Below are positions 57,250 to 64,000 of a stretch of DNA of 64,000 bases, piece by piece. Position 1 is the first letter of the stretch; each line of letters begins with the position of its first letter. The position numbers and the translations under genes are program-made. Under the pieces are notes generated by a model, which made no database searches, was not told the origin of the DNA, and saw only the letters and a list, made by a program, of their open reading frames with translations. Origin of the DNA: Zanthoxylum bungeanum (lineage: Eukaryota > Streptophyta > Magnoliopsida > Sapindales > Rutaceae); assembly GCA_019454045.1 (NCBI GenBank), contig SKCR01034761.1:62001-126000 (forward strand), given 5' to 3'.

Positions 57250-57607
57250 GGATCCGTGAGAATCATAGCACGGGGATGGATGATACCCCCGTGGCGATTG
57301 CTTACTCCAGTGTTACCGAACATAAGGAGGAACATGCCCTTAATGTGTCGAGTACTTTTTTGATCCTCACTTACCCGATGTAATGGATCCGTGGGAAAGC
57401 ATAGCACGGGGGATGATGATGCCCCGTGACGATTGCTATCAGTCAGTGATGTCGGACCTAAGGAGGAATATACCCTTAGTATCGCAGACACTCTTTGATC
57501 CATTCATCATTTGTATCCAAGAGAGGCGCAGCACGGGGATGCGTTACCCCTGTAGCGTGTGCTGCTCCAGCGTGGTAAGGAGGAGCCCTCGTACAATACA
57601 CAGGCTC
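57250..57607 (+). repeat. About 135-bp tandem repeat, third unit cut by Athila IV
   Basis: Units start GGATCCGTG at 57250 and 57385, and GTATCC at about 57513. Shared words are CATAGCACGGGG, GCGATTGCT or ACGATTGCT, TAAGGAGGAA and TTTGATCC. Typical Tat 3' region array. Confidence 0.82.
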
Positions 57608-59609
57608 TGAACGGCGTAAACACACACGTATAACGCAAGCGTACGTATCGTTCAAGTAGTATAAAAAGTATCGATCCCACGAGGACTTAATACCTAAGTT
57701 ATTAATTTTATGAGGTTAAATGATTACTAGTATCTAACAGGTTGTTTAATTGATTTGAAATGACGACGATTCTAAATTTAAAGATTAGTAAATAAAATTG
57801 TTCGAAGGTAGATTTTAAGAAAATTCAATATTAAAAAATATCTAGGGTTGTGATTTATTCCAATATTATTTAAAGATAAAGTGGTTATTTTATAATTGGG
57901 TAATATATTGATTTATTAACCTGGAACACTAATTTATGTAAAAGCCTCTTCCGATGGTCAATTACAAATACCTAGTATAATCCAATTGAACCATATGTAT
58001 ATGTCAACCAAATTACCTAGATTCATTATGATTAAGTTCCAATTATGGCTCCCCCGCCCGACAGGTATATTCCTATCCTGTAAGGAAATCTATTGAAAGG
58101 GTTATCTATCCTTAAGGAAGATCGTGGGCTATTGAATCTAAGGTCTTAAACTTAAAATCCATATGTCTAGTTCATTTTAAGTTTACCTAATCAATTTAAT
58201 TTATGGACAGTTAATTAAAGATCATTAAGATTAAGACTTAATAAATAAATCTTTATATTACCCAAATTATAATCTAACCCTTATAAACCCGTGATATTGG
58301 ATTTCATCACAACCCTAGATAACTAATTTAGTTACAACACATAACTAGGGCTAATACAAACTTAAAAGACATAAAATGAAAATGCTGAAAAGTAATTGCG
58401 GTGAGTAAAATGCTGAAAAGTAAATTACAAATGAAATAAAATGCTAAGGCAAAAGGAATTACTTCTACTACTACTAATTTAGATATCTCCCATAAAATAA
58501 TATATAAACTTGTGATAATATTTTACCAACCGACCAATCTGGCGGTATCCTGATTAAGTCAAATTAAGTCCAACCAGCCATATAGGTGGTAATTTTTGTC
58601 CATAATCCAGCCATAAAGGCGGTACCAAAGTAAATTTTTCAACCGACCAATCTGGCGGTATCCTTGATTAATCAGGTTTAAACCAGATTAAATTGAATTG
58701 TCAACCGACCAATATAGCGGTATCCTTTATTAATCAGTATTTTAAATAGTAAATATATCATTTTTAAGAGAGATTAATCTAAATAGCAATAGTAAAATAA
58801 TTACCTTTCACCTTAGCATAGGGAAGTTACCTCCTCATAGTGAATAGTAAAAACTGTAAAATAAGAAAGTAAATTACTATTATTACAAAAAGTAATTAAA
58901 ATTATTACAAAACAAAAATTAAAACGAAACTTAGAGAGAGAAGAATTCCCTATTTACATCAAATAAGAGAGAGGGAATGGTACACTGAAATCAAAAATTT
59001 CAAGCTCTATTTATAGGCGCGAGTAAGGTCCCAGCGTCGCGACGCTGGGTACAATTCAGCGTCGCGACGCTGGGTACAGTGAGACGTGGCCCATTCTCTG
59101 CTTGACACGTGGCAAGGCGGCTAAGAGGATAAGGTCGACACGTGTAATGGCGGCTGGAACTCAATTATGAAGCTGACGTCATTGATGACGTGGCACTGTT
59201 CATGATGTCATTGGTGACGTGGCACTGTTCATGATGTCATTGGTGACGTCATGATGATGTGGCATGCGCACGTTAGCGGATCTTCTGTGGTGGTGACACG
59301 TGGCACGGCGCATGTTAGCAAAGTCAAACTTCTCAAATTCTGACCAGTTGACCAGGCGCATGTTAGCAGATTCGGCGTATGCTGGGCGTTGCGACGCTGA
59401 CGGTCTGGGCGTCGCGACGCTGGAAATTACCAAAATGCCCTTTTTCGCCAATTTTCACTATTTTGCCCCAAATCACCTCCAGAATGTCCTGAAACTTTAT
59501 TTATCTATAAAATAACACAAAACACATCAAAATATTCACAAGACTCAAGAAATTATACAAAATACTAGGATAAATGAGTGGGAAATAGTGATAAAAATAC
59601 CACTCATCA
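57608..59609 (-). repeat. 3' LTR of Athila copy IV, with promoter
   Basis: 2,002 bp, minus-strand TGATGAGTGG to CCGTTCA. On the minus strand U3 runs 59609 to about 59020 with many ACGT-core motifs (59083-59310). Then come two perfect AGCGTCGCGACGCT palindromes 25 bp apart (59058-59071, 59033-59046) and a TATA box (minus TATAAATA, 59015-59008). The GGCGGTA-type repeat block is at 58527-58730. Confidence 0.9.
59033..59071. promoter_or_regulatory. Paired 14-bp palindromes beside the LTR TATA box
   Basis: AGCGTCGCGACGCT occurs twice in a 25-bp direct repeat, 18-63 bp upstream of the minus-strand TATA box. A further near-copy is at 59409-59421. Position and symmetry suggest a dimeric protein site; the binding factor is unknown. 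Confidence 0.55.
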
Positions 59610-59622
59610 TACCCCCAAACCT

Positions 59623-60952
59623 AACATTTTGCTAGTCCTCGAGCAAAACATAGAATAAAATAACATAATTAAAATTTAAATAAGCCACTTTCGTAGGGAT
59701 CACGGTTGCATTTAGCATATTCACAAGCCTTTAAACCCCTAGGTGTCCCTAGTGGACGAGTTGTAGTCTCGTGAGGGCTTACAGCAATGATACCCACAAA
59801 CATTTTAAAAAGTAAAAAAAAGTAGTAAAACTAATGCACACAAAAGCAAAAAGACAAGCGAAAAGAGAATAAAGATGTTAGTGACTAATTAGGTGAAACT
59901 TCTACTCCAAGTTACTAGTTGTTTTGTTTCTTTCTAAATTACGAATAAGAAAATCTCCGATTATTTTTACCATTCTTCATATACACAACCAACAAAATAT
60001 TAAACAACTCATTTTTGCCCACAACAGTCACAAGTGCAGTTGATAAGAGAGTAATATTTTTGTCCTAAAGTTCTATCAGAATTCACACCTTTTTGTAGCA
60101 ATGGAATAATTTTTCTCATTTTTCTGATTTTTTCTTTGCTTTTTCTGAATTTTGACTTTTTATTTATATACAATACCTTCCGTCTATGTAACGAGCTTTG
60201 GGTCGGTGGCTCCCAAACCAGTTGGCTTTAGGGCACCAGGTGTTAAGACACCCCTACGAACTTAATTACTCAGACTTCAAATATATATATATTTTGTAGC
60301 ATATTCAATCCATGTAGCGAGCTTTGGGCCAGTGACTCCCAAACCAGTTGGTTTTAGAGCACTAGGTGTTAAAAACACCCATACAGACTTAATAACCCGG
60401 ATCTTAGATACTTTATTTTTTTACATCAGAATTTTTTTTTTTTTATTCCATTACTATTTATAGATGCTTCCTCCAATTAAACTAGAGCACGGAATATTAC
60501 AAACTTTTCAATTACGGCTCATGTCTGTATGTTTCCATGTATGTTGATAATACCTGCCAACTAAGCATATGAAGATCCATTTTAGTCAGTATTATGGAGA
60601 ATTCACAAATTAAATAATTTAAAAATGAAATAAACAAAAATTAACTTGTTTCAAAAATAGGTTGGAGATACGTCTCAGGAGTGGAAACTCCTTACTCGGC
60701 TATCTCTTACCAATTTCACCTTTTTAGTCAAAATAAAAAACACAAAAATGCAAAATATTTTGTAATTTTTGAAAATTTTTCAATTTTTTTTGTATTTTTC
60801 GAAAAATTTAGGACTAAAAATAAAATAACACACAAACTAAAAACAAGATACTAATCAACTAATTTCTCCCCCAAACCTAAATAAGACATTGTCCCCAATG
60901 TCTTAAACAGTAGAAGAAGAGTTTAGAAGGTTGTACCTGGTTAGCTGAAAAT
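59623..60952 (-). other. 3' untranslated region of copy IV
   Basis: Aligns with 47699-49024 of copy III. Two-unit foldable repeat at 60182-60412 and the GACATTG-TCCC-CAATGTC inverted repeat at 60882-60899. No gene. Confidence 0.85.
60182..60412. repeat. Two-unit foldable direct repeat in 3' UTR, copy IV
   Basis: Units start near 60182 and 60303. TTTGGG...CCCAAA and GGTGTTAAGACACC (GGTGTTAAAAACACC in unit 2) are retained. Unit 1 has GTCGGTGGC where the others have GTCAGTGAC, which keeps pairing through a G-U pair. Confidence 0.85.
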
Positions 60953-61613
60953 CTACAGGAAATTAAAGGTAAGATCCAGATTAATTCTACGCCTCTTACC
61001 ACGATCGTCCTCGGACCAATTTATCTTTGATATGATAGGGTCAACTTTTGGTTCATAGGCTATGAATTGGTCAATTAGATCTGGAGCAGTTCTGGCAGTA
61101 AAGAGGAGTTCTTTTAAAGGTTTTGACACGAACCCATTTCTTCGAGCATCATCAAGAAACACACAAAGAAAATCATAAAACCATCAACGTTGTACAGCCC
61201 AATTGGTTTCTGGTGTATGTTTAGGTTCGCCCAAGATAGTACAATAAAAATTTCCTCCAATGTGCCCAAGCCACCTGGCAAAGCAATAAAAGCATCAGCA
61301 CGGTTAATTATTTCTATCAGTCGTTCAGACATACCTGATACGATCAGTTCCTCTCCGTTTGATGGTTCAATAAGATTTGCCTCTGCCAAGGGTTTTGGGA
61401 TGATTCCCAAACGTGACTGCCTCCTTCCTGTACGGCCTTTGAAACAATCCCCATTAGTCCAAGATTGCCTCCTCCATATATTAAGTGCATATTCCTTACA
61501 GCTAAGACTCGACCCAATTCCTGTGCTGCTTCTATGTATTGTGGTTTAGTACCAACAGTACTACCGCAAAACACACAAATGTTTTCAACTCGTCTTCTTG
61601 AAGTGGTTTCCAT
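60953..61613 (-). pseudogene. LOG-like cytokinin-activating enzyme, copy IV (captured host gene)
   Basis: Best preserved of three LOG copies. LOG removes ribose 5-phosphate from cytokinin ribotides in one step to give active base. Met at 61613; residues 1-68 open with RRRVENICVFCGSTVGTKPQ and MHLIYGGGNLGLMG. A 1-base loss near 61410 shifts frame. Then IIPKPLAEANLIEPSNGEEL, GMSERLIEIINRADAFIALP and the intact catalytic signature PGGLGTLEE (PGGxGTxxE), ANLNIHQKPIGLYNVDG. A second 1-base loss lies in a T-run near 61172, then FLDDARRNGFVSKPLKELLF and a tail with KRRRINLDL to 60953. About 220 residues, normal for LOG. No introns. The C-terminal tail fits one plant LOG subclade as I remember it. 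Confidence 0.93.
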
Positions 61614-61867
61614 TTTTTACTCTGGATGTCTTCAAAAGTGCAATGATGAGTTGAATTTATAATACCTGAAAAGGGTGAGTAAAAATAGCACAAGTATCTT
61701 CCAAATGACGATTAGTAGCAAAATAGTAGTAAAATAGATCGTGATAGTCAACAAAATCTGGATCCTATCGGAGAAAATAAAAGAAAACAACAAAACAAAT
61801 CACAATTATTAGGAAAAGACAAAGAGATATAATATTTACAAATAAAAAATAACGGCTTGATTGACGT
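61614..61867 (-). other. Spacer between Cys-rich gene and LOG, copy IV
   Basis: Acceptor-like sites on the minus strand: TTTTATTTTCTCCGATAG (AG at 61766-61765) and CACCCTTTTCAG (AG at 61667-61666), the latter 52 bases before the LOG ATG. Intervening sequence is conserved with copies III and II but not as a reading frame, so it is probably leader. Confidence 0.6.
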
Positions 61868-62416
61868 CTATGCGTCAGGGACAAGCTTCCCATCAAATTT
61901 TCTTATAAATTGGCAAACAAGGTCTTTTTGAGTCAGATTCCCGAGACTTAACTGTTGTCTTTCTTTTTGAAATTGTGTATGTAATTTGCGAAAGGCTATG
62001 TGAACATGTCCACTGGGATGCGTCTCAAGAGTCGAAGATATATCATCTAAAGACTCCTTACTCAAGCCACCCCTAATGAATTTAATTTTGTCTTCGCGAT
62101 TTTCAGACACCATTCTAAAAGAACGACAACGAGTATTGCAACTTCATCGTGCACATTTGTAACAAACACCCATTTGCTTAGCTCTACGTTTCTTTGCATA
62201 GGTGCTTCTTCCAAAACCAGGCAGAGTTGAAATAAAAGATTCAGAAGACTCACCTGCCAATCGAACTCGTGCTTCAATTACCCAATGAATATCATTGGGC
62301 ACACTATGGATCGTCAGTAGTCTCATTCGTTCCAAGCGAGCTTTGTAAACTTTCAATAGAGATTTTTGTGGGAGAGAAGGAAATTGCTTGCGAAGATTTG
62401 CGAGAGCTTCTTCCAT
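61868..62416 (-). pseudogene. Cys-rich small protein with basic stretch, copy IV (carlavirus NABP-like design)
   Basis: About 182 codons from the ATG at 62416 to the stop at 61868, with one nonsense TGA at 62144-62146 (Trp codon TGG in copy III). Seen: N-terminal helix-like segment (ALANLRKQFPSLPQKSL), LERMRLLTIHSVPNDIHWVI, GFGRSTYAKKRRAKQMG, then CYKCAR and the rest of the C-x2-C-x4-C-x3-C motif, GLSKESLDDISS, and KFDGKL at the end. The layout hydrophobic helix, G-x-G-x-S-x-YA, basic run, Cys motif is how I remember the carlavirus cysteine-rich nucleic-acid-binding protein (Pfam Viral_NABP), an RNA-silencing suppressor. That link is inference. A retroelement zinc-knuckle derivative is the alternative. 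No membrane segment, so not env. Confidence 0.8.
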
Positions 62417-62556
62417 CTTGAAATGATTTAATCTGCAAAAACTAAACACACCAAATTAAATCACACCAAATCACAATATATATAAAAATTGCATGGGTTG
62501 CCTCCCTGCGAGCGCTAAGTTTAAGAGTCGTCAGCTAGACTTGACTTCTCGAACGT
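62417..62556 (-). promoter_or_regulatory. Putative splice acceptor before Cys-rich gene, copy IV
   Basis: Minus strand: the GRQPMQ-type tract, then T-rich sequence ending GTTTAGTTTTTGCAG (AG at 62434-62433), then ATTAAATCATTTCAAG and the ATG at 62416. A polypyrimidine-like run plus CAG fits a 3' splice site for a subgenomic RNA. Confidence 0.55.
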
Positions 62557-63720
62557 TTATGCTGGATCTGAAAGTGTGACACTTTCTTTTTGTCGCCCAA
62601 ATGATTCTCTCCAGTAGTGCTTGACACGCTGACTGTTAACCTTGAATGTGTTGTTGGTATTGGGATCCAGTAACTCAACAGCTCCATATGGTAAAACCTG
62701 AGTGATCACAAATGGTCCAGACCACCTAGATTTCAACTTTCCTGGGAAAAGTTTCAACCTCGAATTGTACAACAACACCTGCTGCCTTGGTTCCAACTGT
62801 CTGTGCACTATTTTTCGGTCATGCCATTTCTTTGTCTTTTCCTTGTATAATTTGGCATTGTCATAAGCATGTAGGCGAAATTCTTCCAATTCGTTGAGTT
62901 GGTGAAGTCTTTTCTCTCCTGCAGCTTGTGAGTCAAGATTCAACTTCTTCAGTGCCCAGTACGCCTTGTGTTCAAGCTCAACTGGCAGATGGCATGCTTC
63001 CCAAACACCAATCGATATGGTGACATACCAATGGGTGTTGTAAGCTGTTCGGTAGGCCCATAATGCATCATCTAGTTTTGTTGACCAGTCCCTCCTTGTT
63101 GATCCAACGGTTCTTTCTAGGATTCTCTTGATCTCTCTGTTTGAAACTTCAACCTGTCCATTTGACTGTGGATGGTAAGCTGTGGCAATCTTGTGAGTAA
63201 CTCCATATTTGGATAGGAGTGCATCAAAGTATCTGTTGCAGAAATGTGAGCCACCATCGCTGATAATTGCCCGAGGTGTTCCGAATCGAGTGAAAATGTT
63301 CTTCTTTATGAATTTGATCACAACTTTTGAATCATTGGATGGCAGTGCAATTGCTTCGACCCATTTGGAGACGTAGTTACAGCAACAGGATGTACAAGTT
63401 TCCAAATGATGGAACAAATGGTCCATGAAATCAATACCCTATACATCGAATATCTCCACTACCAAAATGTTTTGCAACGGTCCTTCATTTCTTCTTGAAA
63501 TATTCCCTGTTCTCTAGCACCTGTCACATTGAAAAGCAAAAAGATAAGCATCTTTAAAAAGTGTGGGCCAGAACAATCCTGATTGAAGGACTTTGCTGCA
63601 GCAGTTTTGTTTCCGCTGAAGTGTTCGCCGCCGTATGGTGATGAATGACAGTGTTGCAAAACACTGTTGACCTCCTTCTGTGGAACACACCATCTCAATA
63701 ATTGATCAGCACAACGTTTA
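62557..63720 (-). pseudogene. Athila-A integrase, copy IV
   Basis: Zinc-binding domain: [16 protein letters not shown] (63698-63459) with VTGAREQ after it. Core: GIDFM near 63435 (first catalytic Asp), [31 protein letters not shown] (second Asp), [16 protein letters not shown] (Glu). C-terminal: [49 protein letters not shown] and [14 protein letters not shown], the GPF/Y module, ending SVTLSDPA at 62557. The frame 63426-62557 is open for 289 codons. Frameshifts lie near 63430-63480 and a short one near 63010. All three catalytic residues are present. Confidence 0.92.
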
Positions 63721-64000
63721 AACAGGTACGGTTCATTTCAGACATAGTGCTTGACTTCTTTGAAGAACTTCTTCCGTTGCTGAGTTGTCCATTCCAACGG
63801 CCATTTTCCTGACACAATGTAGTTGACATAGTCAGCATACCAAGGGACTTCCTGTTGTTTCATGGCGAACAGCTGTTCATCTGGAAAAGTTTCTTTGATT
63901 GATAATTCTTTGCCAGCTGTTTCTCCATTCTCGAGCCTCGATAAGTGGTCTGCCACCTGGTTTTCTGTTCCTTTCCTGTCTCGAATCTCCACGTCGAATT
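63721..64000 (-). pseudogene. Athila-A RNase H end and linker, copy IV (runs off window)
   Basis: The frame 63992-63738 reads EIRDRKGTENQVADHLSRLE, then DEQLFAMKQQEVPWYADYVN, YIVSGKWPLEW and KKFFKEVKHYVW, the stretch joining RNase H to the integrase zinc finger in Athila. The upstream domains lie beyond 64000. Confidence 0.9.

Larger units (their letters stand above)
55169..57607 (+). mobile_element. Second Tat-type Ty3/gypsy element, 5' part and 3' repeats
   Basis: Plus-strand insertion in the gag of copy III: full 5' LTR, exact primer-binding site, gag N terminus, a scrap of the protease-RT linker, then 3' tandem repeats. Gag remainder and most of pol are deleted. Athila copy IV is inserted at 57607/57608, so the end of this element lies beyond the window. 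The five bases left of the LTR are TTAAA (55164-55168). Confidence 0.82.
57608..64000 (-). mobile_element. Athila-A retrotransposon copy IV, 3' half
   Basis: Minus-strand order from 64000 down: RNase H end, integrase, GRQPMQ-type tract, Cys-rich gene, LOG-like gene, 3' untranslated region, polypurine tract (59622-59610, minus AGGTTTGGGGGTA), 3' LTR (59609-57608). It is inserted in the 3' repeats of the second Tat element, with GGCTC (57603-57607) next to it. It is the youngest-looking Athila here, with the fewest lesions. Its 5' half is beyond the window. Confidence 0.9.

Noticed and set aside
30669..61613. LOG-like genes as ordinary host genes or as lysine decarboxylases
   Set aside because: All three lie in the same place downstream of Athila integrase and lack introns, so they belong to the elements. 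'Lysine decarboxylase' is an old mislabel for proteins with the PGGxGTxxE signature.
61868..62416. Cys-rich gene as an Athila env-like protein
   Set aside because: There is no signal peptide or membrane segment in any copy, and the Cys/basic layout is that of a nucleic-acid-binding protein.

Overview
This window is plant nuclear heterochromatin, almost certainly from a eudicot with a repeat-rich genome. I see no ordinary host gene in its own locus, no tRNA or rRNA, and nothing bacterial. Nearly everything is LTR retrotransposon, stacked in nested insertions. The families are recognisable: two related Athila-type Ty3/gypsy groups (called A and B here), two Tat-type Ty3/gypsy fragments, two nested Ty1/copia elements of one family, a SIRE-like copia fragment, and long LTRs of a third type. 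All the pol genes carry stops, frameshifts or deletions.

Layout. 1-26025 is the 5' part of an Athila-A element on the minus strand (copy I: gag, primer-binding site, LTR). Its leader is split by a deleted Tat element (1371-6571, plus). Its LTR is split by copia element A (6911-24096, duplication CTTTT), which is itself split by copia element B (9613-19126, duplication GTTAT). 26026-30112 is the 3' part of a plus-strand Athila-like element that lacks pol (copy V). 30669-40081 is an older Athila-B element (copy II, minus), invaded by a solo Athila-A LTR (32109-33501, duplication CTTAT) and by another LTR fragment. 40191-43106 is a probable solo LTR of another family. 43140-45189 holds a SIRE-like piece and an LTR piece. 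45190-55168 is Athila-A copy III (minus), with one LTR shared between two internal regions. 55169-57607 is a second Tat element. 57608-64000 is the 3' half of Athila-A copy IV (minus).

The main discovery is in copies II, III and IV. The place where Athila elements usually carry an env-like gene holds a two-gene cassette instead. The first gene is a small protein of about 180 residues with a basic stretch followed by a Cys-x2-Cys-x4-Cys-x3-Cys motif. Its design recalls the cysteine-rich nucleic-acid-binding proteins (silencing suppressors) of carlaviruses. The second gene is an intronless copy of LONELY GUY (LOG), the plant enzyme that releases active cytokinin bases from their ribotides. Gene order, spacing and acceptor-like splice sites in front of both genes are shared by the three copies, including the diverged B family, so the cassette is an old, inherited part of this lineage. 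An inferred reading is a retrotransposon that carries a possible anti-silencing or nucleic-acid-binding factor together with a hormone-activating enzyme. All three copies here are broken, so activity must be tested in intact relatives elsewhere in the genome.

The LTRs also stand out. Athila-A upstream regions are dense in ACGT-core motifs and carry a TCGCGA palindrome that recurs in an unrelated LTR family. The copia LTRs carry a train of short perfect inverted repeats. The Athila-A 3' untranslated regions carry a duplicated module that can fold.
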